NCBI GenBank assembly: GCA_963798455.1
Contig: CAWCTD010000003.1
Location: forward strand, 496,001-560,000
Origin: CAWCTD01 sp963798455
Lineage (GTDB): Bacteria; Acidobacteriota; Terriglobia; Bryobacterales; Bryobacteraceae
Length of the DNA stretch: 64,000 nt
Direction of reading: 5' to 3'
This document shows positions 1-8,830 of this stretch, piece after piece (the stretch's first letter is position 1; every line of letters begins with the position of its first letter). The notes below the pieces were generated by a model. The model saw only the letters and a program-made list of their open reading frames with translations. It ran no database searches and had not been told where the DNA came from. The translations under genes and the position numbers were made by a program.

Positions 1-258
1 GGCTGCCGTCGAGCGCCCCTACGAAGAGTATATCGTTCCAGGCCGCACTCGCCGGGTGCGCCTTCCCGGAATCGCCCGAGCGGACGAAGGAAACCGGCCG
101 GCGGGAGGGGTCACCGTCGCCGGGCGGCCGGGGTGCTCGCTGCGGGCAGCGGATCGGGAACGCGCCGCTGGTAGTTGCGGTGCCCGCCGCCAGCGCGGTG
201 CTGGTGTACGCATGATTGGTGAGGAGGCCGCAGGGTGAGGTGGCTGAGGTGCTGAACG

Positions 259-444
259 TGAGGAAGTAGGTCTGCCGGAGTTGTCGTACTGCGTGCTGGA
301 GCTGGCGCCGTTGGGCATGGTGACCGTGGCCGGGCCGAGGAAGGCGGTCCAGGTCAGGCTATCAGACATGTTGCCCTGGCTGTCGGGGGTGATCCGGCCG
401 GGCGCGGCGTTGTTGGTACTCGAGGCGGGGGTGATGACCCAGAC
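259..444 (-). pseudogene. RHS/YD-repeat protein fragment
   Basis: One minus-strand frame reads RHS-like sequence such as DSQGNMSDSLTW and QYDNSGRPTSS, the style of YD-repeat surface proteins. Upstream (above about 450) and downstream (below about 259) in the same frame the reading becomes arginine/proline-rich and meaningless. It therefore looks like a remnant of about 60 codons. A related but separate RHS gene lies at 1456-3297 on the same strand. The rest of positions 1-258 holds nothing I recognise. The match is judged by eye only. Confidence 0.5.
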
Positions 445-474
445 CGAAGGGCACCGAGCGTCGTCCGTGCGGCT

Positions 475-639
475 GAACGCGCGGCGGCGCCCCGGGGGGC
501 GCGTATCCAGAACCCCGAATTGCACCGCCTCTGCCACAAGGTCGATCAGCTCTCCGACGAGGACCCAAAAGCCCTGGTGGTGGCCCTGGACAGTCTCGTC
601 AAACGCTCCCGCGTCAGCAGAGTCATGGCGGAGGTGTAG
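475..639 (+). pseudogene. possible 3' remnant of an XRE-type regulator
   Basis: A plus-strand frame ending at the TAG at 637-639 reads a coherent acidic/helical tail (QNPELHRLCHKVDQLSDED, then ALDSLVKR). This resembles the C-terminal helices that follow the helix-turn-helix in many XRE-family regulators. No start codon or DNA-binding domain precedes it; upstream it runs into the RHS fragment on the other strand. I infer a truncated gene end stranded by rearrangement. It could also be chance, since the family assignment rests on about 45 residues. Confidence 0.3.
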
Positions 640-763
640 AGGTGGCGCCGGCCACAGCTTGCGGCGTGGGGCCTTGCCGCGCCAAAGCGGCGGTGTGAGG
701 CGAGGTTTCGCCGCTCGGCGTCTGCACAAAATCAGCTACCGAGGTGACACGCGGTCGTTTTGC

Positions 764-1465
764 CTACTTGGGGCAGTGCCCGGTCAAGTCAAGAGTACCC
801 ACCTCATTGGCTCTGCCAACCGTGACGTCAACCCCGATCGCTAGCACTGGTTGTTTGTCCTTCCCAAAGACCACGAGATGCCTTTCACCGGCCATCTGCC
901 CACTCAGCGAAAACGATCCGTCCGGCTGGATGTACCCTTCAAGAGCGGCTGGAGACGTGGATGCGCCAAACATCGGCATAGCACGGACCCACCAGTCCCC
1001 GACGAACCGGCACCCGGAAAGACGTCCCCGCATCGTGTCGAACTCGACATCACCGGGAGCTTCTGAAGAACCGAACCGTATGGAGGTGCGTTGCGGGCAC
1101 TGCATCAGGAAAACCGGCTGCGTGATCTTGGCACCTCTCGCATTCTCTAGAGTGACCACTAGAACCCGCCTGAGTAAGGTACGGTCCGAAAACGATATCC
1201 GATCACCCACGCTTCTAACTGCGTTGGGCCTCAGGGACAAAAGATTCACGTCTCTTCTGTCCTGTGGGGCCACAGCAGTCACATTGAACTCAAGCTTATT
1301 GCCAGAGGTGTCATAAACGGGAATTTCAACGACGCATGCACTCTGGGCGCACGCGTAGGCGGAAGCCGCGAGCACACCCAAGAGCAGCCGGACCACGACA
1401 CGCCCTCTTTCGGGGAAAGTCGTTCCCCTCAGTGAGAATGAAATCCAAGACCGACTTAGAAACAT
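764..1465 (-). CDS. secreted protein of unknown function next to an RHS gene
   Basis: A 233-residue product with a hydrophobic segment (VVVRLLLGVLAASAYACAQ) that looks like a signal peptide ending near residue 41. The body is predicted beta-rich with scattered cysteines and has no motif I can name. The ATG at 1465 overlaps the end of the RHS gene (stop at 1456-1458), suggesting translational coupling; a GTG about 20 codons later would give a more usual signal peptide. It resembles in style the secreted 200-aa protein on the other side of the RHS gene. The pairing suggests a partner or immunity role, but nothing in the sequence proves this. Confidence 0.6.
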   Translation of the reverse strand: MFLSRSWISFSLRGTTFPERGRVVVRLLLGVLAASAYACAQSACVVEIPVYDTSGNKLEFNVTAVAPQDRRDVNLLSLRPNAVRSVGDRISFSDRTLLRRVLVVTLENARGAKITQPVFLMQCPQRTSIRFGSSEAPGDVEFDTMRGRLSGCRFVGDWWVRAMPMFGASTSPAALEGYIQPDGSFSLSGQMAGERHLVVFGKDKQPVLAIGVDVTVGRANEVGTLDLTGHCPK

Positions 1466-3297
1466 ATTCTGCCCAGTTGTTCGCTGATCCGATTATGGCC
1501 CAAGGAGTAGTCACCAGGGCCCAGGCCGATTGCATCCAGTGCGTCGCCGAGTTGGTCATGGATGAACCCACCACCGACCATCACCTTATGGAGCAACTCG
1601 TGCATCATCGTGCCCAAGCCGTATTCGCCATCGTACATGCTGCCCACCAGCCCGCCTAGAGAAGGGGCCCAATCATCAGCGCGGATCCAGATTGTCGAGC
1701 CATTGAACTGCGACAGGGCCTGCGCCCCGGAGTTCGCCGAAAACCAGGCCCCAACCGTGCCCACTCCCGGTGAGGCAACGCCCGGGAATTTGTCCGCGCT
1801 CAAGGCAGTCGTGGAAGATGGGCCGTCGTATACATAGCCGTGGGAGTACGCATCACCCGCCATGCTCGCGACTTGGGCCATTAAGTCATCCACGTCCGTG
1901 TCGAGATTGTTCTCCTTGATCAACTCCGAAAAGAAGTCCTTGCACTTGGTCTTCGATTCAAAGCCGGCGCCCCTTATCGTGCCCAAGGCATTGAAAGCCG
2001 CCCCTATGCCTTGGGGTATGACACCTGGTACGTAGGAGAGCTGGTCGATATCCGGCACGGCAGGCATCAGGAGGGCTATGCCCCCCAAGTAATGCGGGTA
2101 CGGGCTGCAGCCCGGCCCATCCGGATAAACAGCGCAGAAGCTTGGGCCCTCGGCGTTCTCTTTCAAGAGACCGTGTCGGTCATTGAAGTTCACCGGGTCA
2201 TTCTGGACGTATGCGTACCGGTTCCAGGATTGGGGGTCAGCCGGTCCGCCACTCGCGCGGTACGGGTCCGGGGTGGTGAACCTGGCGATGGAGCTGGAGT
2301 AGTAGCGGTGTTGGGCGTAGTCCAGGGCGGTGACTTGGTCGCGGTAGTACGTGCCGAACTTCACCCGGTTCTGGGCCGTCGTGGTGTATTCCTCCCCGTA
2401 GGGGAAGTGCTTCACCGTCGAGCCCAGACGGTCCGGATACACCCATCCACCGCCCCAAGGGGTGTACGGGTCGCCGAAGCTGCTCTCTCCGCGGATGAGC
2501 CTCCCGGCGAAGTGGATGTTGATTTCCCCGGCGTCCTTGCGGAACACCCAAGGCGGGGGCCAATACTGGTCCCCGTAATAATAATAGGAGCCCAGCAGCG
2601 CCCCGTCGGCGCCGTAGAAGGAGACCTTCCCGCCGTTGCCGTTCCATGGTTCCCACACCCGCCGGCCAAACGGGTCGTAGACATATCGAATCGTCCCGTT
2701 GTAGTCACGCGTGGCTTCCACCAGCCGGTTCTCGACGTCATAACTCATCGCCAGGTTCGGCATCGAGGTCAGATTGCCGTTCGAGTCGTAACCGTAGCCA
2801 CTCCCCGTGATCCGGTTCGTGGCCGGGTTCACGTTCACCGATAGCGACGGCGCCTGTCCTTTGGTCACGCTCTGGTTCAACAAGTTCCCGAAGCCATCAT
2901 AGCCGAAACTCAGACCCCACTCCGGACCGGTGGTCACCGCCGAGATCAGCCGCTTCAGAGAATCGTACTGGTAAGTGATCTCCTCCCCCGAGACCCAGTC
3001 CTTGCGCTGCGTGATCCACCCGTCGTTCTGCGTCGCCGAGTAGCGGTACTCGAACTCCATTTGAGACGCTGTCTGGCGCGTCAACTGGCCCAGCGCGTTG
3101 TAGCTCCAGGTCTGGTTCCCCGGGGATCCGCTCATACTTGTGGTCTGGCCGGCCGCATTGTAGCTCACGCTGCTCACCAACTCGGTGGGCGTGGGGTCGT
3201 CGCTGGCGCTGGACAGCAGCTTGAGCGGGCGCCCCATGGCGTCGTAGGTGTAGCTGAGGATCGGGAAGGGCTGTTCCGTATCGTCGGGGTCGGGGTC
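1456..3297 (-). pseudogene. 5'-truncated RHS protein with HExxH C-terminal domain
   Basis: From the first ATG (3237) the frame encodes 593 residues. Residues 1-355 are YD repeats and an RHS core ending in SWNRYAYVQNDPVNFNDRHG, after which RHS proteins switch to a variable tip. Residues 356-593 are that tip; it contains MMHELLHK (HExxH at 546-550), the zinc-binding signature of metallopeptidases. RHS proteins usually exceed 1000 residues and begin with a signal peptide. Here the frame is closed by a TAG at 3298-3300 and the open part before the ATG still reads RHS-like (PFPILSYTYDAMG). So the 5' part is missing and no secretion signal remains. It may be an orphan tip cassette or a dead gene. 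Confidence 0.75.
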
Positions 3298-3397
3298 CTA
3301 CGAAGCCGGCACTTCGCAGCCCACCTTTTGGCGCGATGTCGCCAGGTGACGATATCGCCCTTGAAACGGCCAGCAGGCCCCGATCCGGGCTCCTTTC

Positions 3398-4000
3398 TCA
3401 TCGGTCCTCGCCCAAATAGACCGTCCGTTCAAGCCGTTCGTCCGAGTCGCTGCAGCTTAGGGTCAGGGACGCAGGCTGGAAGCCGGCTTTCTCAAACCGA
3501 AACGTGGTGAACTTCCCTAGCGGCACCAGCAACAACAACCGTCCGTAAGAGTCGGCGGTCTGGGTGTGATGGTCCGATGTCACCGTCGCTGCCGGTATTG
3601 GTTTGCGGCGTACTGTTGCGACGCGAACGTATGCTCTACAGGCATTCCCTCCCCCCCAATAAGCTCCTGCATGGATGGAGGGATTGATGGTGACCTGAAC
3701 GTCCTGTGTCTTGCCATAGATCAGCCTGATACCGTGTACGCTGACCGGCAAGTCGATCATCTGGCCGTGGACCCGAATCGAATACACGCCAAATCCGAAG
3801 TCACAGAACTCGCCGCGTCCGTTCTTAATTGTCCTGGATTGGACTGTCTCCCCGCTCTCGTCAATCAGATCTGCGGTCGCGGACAAGATTGCGGAGCCAT
3901 CGGGCAGGACTGCCGATAGCCGCACTGCACAGAACTCTGGGGGCTGGGCCGATCCCGCCAGATGGGCCGCAATCAGTATTAGGAGCACTAGTAGTCTCAT
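3398..4000 (-). CDS. secreted protein with carboxypeptidase-regulatory-like fold
   Basis: A 200-residue protein starting MRLLVLLILIAAHLAGSAQ, a clear signal peptide with cleavage near residue 18. Two segments of the type AVLPDGSAILSATADLID and RKPIPAATVTSDHHTQTAD, followed by glycine turns, resemble carboxypeptidase-regulatory or SdrD_B-like beta-sandwich repeats, common in acidobacterial secreted proteins. It ends at 3398, about 100 bp upstream of the truncated RHS frame, and is on the same strand. It could once have been the first gene of an RHS operon. The function is unknown and the fold assignment is tentative. Confidence 0.65.
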   Translation of the reverse strand: MRLLVLLILIAAHLAGSAQPPEFCAVRLSAVLPDGSAILSATADLIDESGETVQSRTIKNGRGEFCDFGFGVYSIRVHGQMIDLPVSVHGIRLIYGKTQDVQVTINPSIHAGAYWGGGNACRAYVRVATVRRKPIPAATVTSDHHTQTADSYGRLLLLVPLGKFTTFRFEKAGFQPASLTLSCSDSDERLERTVYLGEDR

Positions 4001-4069
4001 TTCTTAGGCGTAGCCAGAATGCACTCGGTCTGGCGGCTCTTGGAAACCGGTTCCGGCATCGCTGTCCGT

Positions 4070-4110
4070 ATCCTACAGGCTACAGGCCACGGGCCACAAG
4101 CCACCGTGCG
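4070..4110. repeat. intergenic GCCAC-type short repeat
   Basis: The stretch reads like word-slippage around GGCCAC (CTACAGGCCACGGGCCAC, then AAGCCAC). Similar stretches fill the gaps between rpoB and rpoC (near 49705-49760) and between rplJ and rplL (near 54960-55022). The 4001-4158 gap between the secreted protein gene and hemB holds nothing else I can identify. Confidence 0.45.
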
Positions 4111-4158
4111 CGAAGCGATGGCCCCACCTCGGCTCCGGGCTTTGCCGCCGGGGAGCGC

Positions 4159-5127
4159 TTACAGTACCCGCGCGGCGGATTTGGCGAAGTAGGTGAGGAT
4201 CACGTCCGCGCCGGCGCGGCGGATGGCGGTGAGGCTCTCCAGCATGGCGCGCTCGCCGTCCAGCCAGCCGTTGCGGGCCGCGGCGACGATCATGCTGAAC
4301 TCGCCGCTGACCTGGTAGGCCGCGATCGGTATATCGAACCGGTCGCGGGCCTGCCGGATGAGGTCGAGGTAAGGCATGGCGGGCTTGACCATGATCATGT
4401 CCGCGCCTTCCTCCAGGTCAAGCTCGATTTCGCGCATCGCCTCGCGGCCATTGGCCGGGTCCATCTGGTAACTGCGGCGGTCGCCGAATTGGGGGGCCGA
4501 CTCCGCCGCTTCCCGGAAGGGTCCGTAGAATACCGAGGCGAACTTGGCCGCATAGGAGAGGATCGGCGTATTCTGGAATCCGTTCTCATCCAGCGCCTTG
4601 CGGATCGCGGCGACACGGCCGTCCATCATGTCGGAAGGCGCCACGATGTCCGCGCCAGCGCGGGCGTGCGAGACGGCCGAGGCGGCGAGCCACACCAGCG
4701 TCGCGTCGTTATCCACGTCTCCGCCCACCACCTTGCCGCAATGACCGTGGCTGGTGTACTCGCAGTTGCAGACATCGGTGATCACGACCAGGCCCGGCAC
4801 TTCCTTCTTGATGGCGCGCACGGCGCGCTGCACGATGCCGTCGCCGGCGTAAGCCCCCGAGGCGGTCTCGTCCTTGGTCTCGGGAATGCCGAACAGGATC
4901 ACCCCGCCGATCCCCAGCGATTTCGTCTCGGAGCATTCCTTGACCAGCTCGTCGATCGACAACTGGTAGTTGCCGGGCATGGCGCCGATCTCGCGGCGCA
5001 CGCCTTCGCCCGGGCAAACGAACAGCGGCAGAACGAACTGGGAAGGCGTCAGGCGTGTCTCGCGAACCAGGCTGCGCAGCGACTCGGTGGCGCGCAGCCT
5101 CCTCATGCGGTGAATGGGGAAGGCCAT
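4159..5127 (-). CDS. hemB: porphobilinogen synthase (delta-aminolevulinate dehydratase)
   Basis: HemB condenses two 5-aminolevulinate molecules to porphobilinogen in tetrapyrrole synthesis in the cytoplasm. The 322-residue length is normal. The zinc-site cysteines are visible at 120, 122 and 130 (DVCNCEYTSHGHCG), so this is a zinc-dependent type. The two Schiff-base lysines are Lys195 (SYAAKFASVFYGPFR) and Lys248 (MIMVKPAMPYLD). The start at MAFPIHRMRRLR fits the family N terminus. It is a single gene, divergent from acyP across a 205-bp gap that carries tandem repeats. No other haem genes lie in the window. Confidence 0.97.
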   Translation of the reverse strand: MAFPIHRMRRLRATESLRSLVRETRLTPSQFVLPLFVCPGEGVRREIGAMPGNYQLSIDELVKECSETKSLGIGGVILFGIPETKDETASGAYAGDGIVQRAVRAIKKEVPGLVVITDVCNCEYTSHGHCGKVVGGDVDNDATLVWLAASAVSHARAGADIVAPSDMMDGRVAAIRKALDENGFQNTPILSYAAKFASVFYGPFREAAESAPQFGDRRSYQMDPANGREAMREIELDLEEGADMIMVKPAMPYLDLIRQARDRFDIPIAAYQVSGEFSMIVAAARNGWLDGERAMLESLTAIRRAGADVILTYFAKSAARVL

Positions 5128-5157
5128 AACCAGGATTCTAGCAGGATGCGGAAAAAG

Positions 5158-5304
5158 GCCGAAAACCGCTTGCTTACGCGCGCGGCTCAGAACGGGGCCG
5201 AAAACCGCTTGCTTACGCGCGCGGCTCAGAACGGAGCCGAGAACCGCTTGCTTACGCGCGCGGCTCAGTCTGGTTTCCGAGCCGCGACCGTAAGGGAGCG
5301 GTCT
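5158..5304. repeat. 39-bp tandem repeat with terminal inverted arm
   Basis: Three head-to-tail copies start at 5158, 5197 and 5236 with a 39-bp period; the third is cut after 33 bp. The core is CCGCTTGCTTACGCGCGCGG. At 5278-5304 a diverged arm in inverted orientation (GAGCCGCGACCGTAAGGGAG) could pair with the third copy around a loop of about 10 nt. It fills the hemB-acyP gap. From memory, similar ACCGTAAGGGAGCGG elements are common between genes in Solibacter-like genomes; a genome-wide count would test that. Confidence 0.85.
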
Positions 5305-5332
5305 TCTCAGAACCTGTTAGGATGGGACTTCC

Positions 5333-5608
5333 ATGGGTAAGAAGACCGCCCGGCGCTATATTGTGCGGGGCAGGGTGCAGGGTGTCGGGTACCGCTACTT
5401 CGTGGAACGGATCGCCGACGAGCTGGGGCTTGCCGGGTACGCCAAGAACCTGGACGATGGCAGCGTCGAGGTGTACGCTGTCGGCTTAGCGTGGCAGGTA
5501 GCCGAACTGAGCGGCTACCTGTGGAAAGGGCCTCGCTGGTCGGACGTACGCGGCGTCGAGGAACGCGAGGCGGCGGTAGTGGAGCATTTTGGCTTTCGCA
5601 TCGGATAA
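5333..5608 (+). CDS. acyP: acylphosphatase
   Basis: A small cytosolic enzyme that hydrolyses acyl phosphates. The 91-residue length is typical. The phosphate-binding loop GRVQGVGYRYF contains the catalytic Arg21, and GYAKNLDDGSVEV supplies the catalytic Asn39. The ATG follows the repeat region and the stop lies 2 nt before the apt ATG, so acyP-apt-ispE-prs form one tight transcription unit. The C-terminal half (VGLAWQVAELSGYLWKGP) is ordinary for the family. Its physiological substrate is uncertain throughout bacteria. Confidence 0.95.
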   Translation: MGKKTARRYIVRGRVQGVGYRYFVERIADELGLAGYAKNLDDGSVEVYAVGLAWQVAELSGYLWKGPRWSDVRGVEEREAAVVEHFGFRIG

Positions 5609-5610
5609 CA

Positions 5611-6128
<518 letters not shown>

Positions 6129-6132
<4 letters not shown>

Positions 6133-7091
6133 CTTCCGGGCCCCGGCGGGCGCGAGTGGACGCGTTCGCCAAGATCAACCTCGGCCTCAACGTCCTGTAC
6201 AGGCGGGCTGACGGCTTCCACGAGCTGCGCACGATCTACCAGACGATCTCGCTGGCCGATGCGCTGGAGGTCGAGTTCACGCCGGCGCGCCGGACCACCA
6301 TAGAGCTGGTCTCCGACCCCGAGATCCCCGACAACCTTGTTGTGCGGGCCGCGCGGCTGGCCATGGACGCGATGCGATCCACGGGGCAGCTCAGATTCCG
6401 CCTGAAGAAGCGAATCCCCATGGGAGCGGGCCTGGGGGGCGGATCGAGCGATGCGGCGGCGGTCCTGCTGGCGCTGCCGGCGCTGGCCGGCCGGAGGATT
6501 CCAATGCCGGCGCTCATTCGGATGGCGGGGGAACTGGGAAGCGATGTGCCGCTGTTCCTGCTAGGGGGTACGATGCTGGGAATCGGCCGGGGTTCGGAAG
6601 TCTACCCGCTCGCCGATATGCCGCGGGTGCGGGGACTGCTGGTGGTTCCGCCCGTTCCTGTTTCGACGGCGGAGGCTTATGCGGCGCTTGGCCGGGGTTT
6701 GACAAACGAGGCCGCGCCGAATATGATAAGTAGTTTCCAGTCTTGCATTTGGCGCAACGAGGTGGGAGTGTCGGAGGAAGCTCCTCCGGCGCTGGCCGGC
6801 AACGATTTTGAGCAGGCCGTTTTCCGGCGCCACCCTCGATTGAAGTCGATCAAAACGAAGTTGCAGAAACTTGGGGCGGCCCCAGCCATGTTGACCGGGA
6901 GCGGTTCGGCGCTGTACGGGATGTTCCGCACCCGGGAGGGGTTGGAGGAAGCCCTGCCGCACTTTCAGAAGGAGCGGGTTTTTCCGTTCGTGTTGGTGAG
7001 CCGGGCAAGCTACCGTGCCCGTTGGTGGCGCCGCCTTCGGGCGCACGCCGTTGAGGAGATATGGCCGCCGCAAAGCTGCGACGTCAGTTGA
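6129..7091 (+). CDS. ispE: 4-diphosphocytidyl-2-C-methyl-D-erythritol kinase
   Basis: IspE phosphorylates CDP-methylerythritol in the MEP isoprenoid pathway. The 320-residue protein is a GHMP kinase: AFAKINLGLNV (residues 12-22) at the N terminus and the ATP-binding glycine loop PMGAGLGGGSSDAA (97-110). GSDVPLFLLGG is the later conserved catalytic block. The start ATG overlaps the apt stop (ATGA). The 3' end overlaps the prs start by 31 bp, a fairly long overlap, so the last ten residues share sequence with prs. The arginine-rich C terminus (RASYRARWWRRLRAH) is unusual and may reflect that overlap. Confidence 0.95.
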
Positions 7092-8032
7092 AACTGGATC
7101 GTCTTAAGGTTTTCTCGGGGACGGCCAACCGTCCCCTGACGGAGGAGATCTGCTCGTGTCTGGGCTGCCGCCCTGGCGCGGCGCTGATGAAGCAGTTCTC
7201 CGACAGCGAGATCTATGTCCAAATCCAGGAGAACGTGCGGGGCGCCGATGTCTTTGTGGTCCAGCCCACCTGCAATCCGGTGGAGCGGCACCTCGTCGAG
7301 CTGCTACTGATGATGGACGCGCTGAAGCGCGCTTCGGCGGACCGCATCACCGCGGTGCTACCCTATTATGGGTACGCCCGGCAGGACCGGAAGGACAAAC
7401 CCCGGGTGCCTATTTCCGCGAAGCTGATCGCCAGCCTCCTGGAGCGGGCTGGGGCGGACAGAATTCTCGCCCTGGATTTTCACGCGGCGCAGATCCAGGG
7501 GTTCTTCGACATCCCGGTGGATCATCTTTTCGCTACGCCGGTGATGATCGAGTACTTCAAGAATCTGGGGCTCAAGAATCTGACGGTGGTTTCGCCCGAC
7601 GCCGGCGGCGTGGAACGGGCCAGGGCCTTTGCCAAGCGGCTGAAGGCGCCGCTGGCCATCATTGACAAACGCCGGGAAGAGATGAACGTGGCCGAAGTGA
7701 TGCACATCATCGGCCGGGTCAAGAATAGGAACTGCCTGATGGTGGATGATCTGATCGACACGGCGGGCACGCTGGTGAAAGGCGCCCAGGCCCTGGCGGA
7801 CCATGGAGCCATCAGCGTAAGGGCTTGCGCCACGCACGCGGTGTTGTCCGGGCCGGCTCTCGAACGGATTTCGGAGTCGAAGCTCGAGGAGGTTGTGTTC
7901 ACCAATTCGATTCCGCTTTCAGCGCGGGCGCGCCGCTTGAAGAAGATCCGCAGCCTGTCGGTGGCGCCTCTGCTGGCGCGCGCCATCAGCTCCATCCACG
8001 AGGAGACATCGGTCAGCACTTTATTTGTTTAA
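7061..8032 (+). CDS. prs: ribose-phosphate pyrophosphokinase (PRPP synthase)
   Basis: Prs makes PRPP from ribose 5-phosphate and ATP, feeding purine, pyrimidine, histidine and NAD synthesis. The 323 residues match the family. Visible motifs are the ATP-binding segment FSDSEIYVQIQENVRG, the flexible-loop region YYGYARQDRKDKPRVPISAK and the ribose-phosphate loop MVDDLIDTAGTL. The ATG at 7061 has GAGGAG just upstream, inside ispE, which supports this start despite the 31-bp overlap. The gene is followed after 63 bp by rplY, as in many bacteria. Confidence 0.97.
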   Translation: MAAAKLRRQLKLDRLKVFSGTANRPLTEEICSCLGCRPGAALMKQFSDSEIYVQIQENVRGADVFVVQPTCNPVERHLVELLLMMDALKRASADRITAVLPYYGYARQDRKDKPRVPISAKLIASLLERAGADRILALDFHAAQIQGFFDIPVDHLFATPVMIEYFKNLGLKNLTVVSPDAGGVERARAFAKRLKAPLAIIDKRREEMNVAEVMHIIGRVKNRNCLMVDDLIDTAGTLVKGAQALADHGAISVRACATHAVLSGPALERISESKLEEVVFTNSIPLSARARRLKKIRSLSVAPLLARAISSIHEETSVSTLFV

Positions 8033-8095
8033 GAATTCAACCGGGCCACGCAGCCCACGTCCATCGGACCTGCGCCCCGGGCTAGGGAGTCCGAC

Positions 8096-8830
8096 ATGAG
8101 GAAAGACATTACGGTTCCCGTGCAGATACGGGAAACCAGAGGAAAGAACGAGGCGCGAAGGTTGCGCGTGCGGGGTTTGACGCCAGCCGTGATTTACGGT
8201 TCCGGCCAGCAGGCTCTGGTGGTTTCGGTTGACCCGAAACAGATCGTCAAGATCCTCCACAGCAAGACGGGCCACAACACGATTTTTGACGTCGCCGTGC
8301 AGGACGGCGAGACCGCGCCGGTCATGCTCGTGGACTGGCAGTTCGATCCGGTCAAGGAGAACCTGCTGCACGTCGATTTGAAGCGGATCGACCTGACCAA
8401 GCGGCTGCGAGTTTCCGTGCCGGTGCACACGCACGGCGATCCCAAGGGGGTGAAGCAGGAGGGGGGCCTGCTGGAACTCGTCGCGCGCGAGATCGAGATC
8501 GATTGCCTGCCGGATGACATCCCGGAGCATTTCACCATGGACGTAACGGAGCTGATGATGGGGCAGGCCAGGCGCGCTTCGGAAATCCCCATGTCCGGCA
8601 GCATGAAGCTGCTCTCGCCTCCCGACACGGTGATTGCTCACGTGGTCGCCCTGCGCGCCGAGGCCGTTGCGGAGGCTGCCGCCCCGGTGGAGGGCGAGGC
8701 TGCGCCGGCCGCGGAGCCCGAGGTGATCAAGAAGGGCAAGAAGGAAGAAGAGGGCGGGGAAGCCGAGGAGAAGGGCAAGGAGAAGGGGAAGGAAAAGGGC
8801 AAGGAGAAGGAGAAGGAGAAGAAGAAGTAA
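8096..8830 (+). CDS. rplY: 50S ribosomal protein L25/general stress protein Ctc
   Basis: A 5S-rRNA-binding ribosomal protein of the long two-domain (TL5/CTC) type. Residues 1-95 form the L25 domain (ETRGKNEARRLRVRGLTPAVIYG) and about 96-190 the beta-rich CTC domain (GDPKGVKQEGGLLELVAREI). The last 35 residues are an almost pure Lys/Glu/Gly tail with repeated KGKE units, encoded by an AAGGAGAAGGGC-type repeat. Such acidic/basic tails occur in this family, but the regularity of this one suggests slippage-driven length variation. The gene precedes pth, the usual arrangement. Confidence 0.96.
   Translation: MRKDITVPVQIRETRGKNEARRLRVRGLTPAVIYGSGQQALVVSVDPKQIVKILHSKTGHNTIFDVAVQDGETAPVMLVDWQFDPVKENLLHVDLKRIDLTKRLRVSVPVHTHGDPKGVKQEGGLLELVAREIEIDCLPDDIPEHFTMDVTELMMGQARRASEIPMSGSMKLLSPPDTVIAHVVALRAEAVAEAAAPVEGEAAPAAEPEVIKKGKKEEEGGEAEEKGKEKGKEKGKEKEKEKKK

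Noticed and set aside
5158..5268. CRISPR array at the 39-bp repeats
   Set aside because: The copies are contiguous with no spacers between them, and no cas genes are present.
3829..5340. Plus-strand ORF that includes the 13-residue repeat AENRLLTRAAQNG
   Set aside because: Mostly antisense to hemB; the repeat is a by-product of the 39-bp intergenic DNA repeat.
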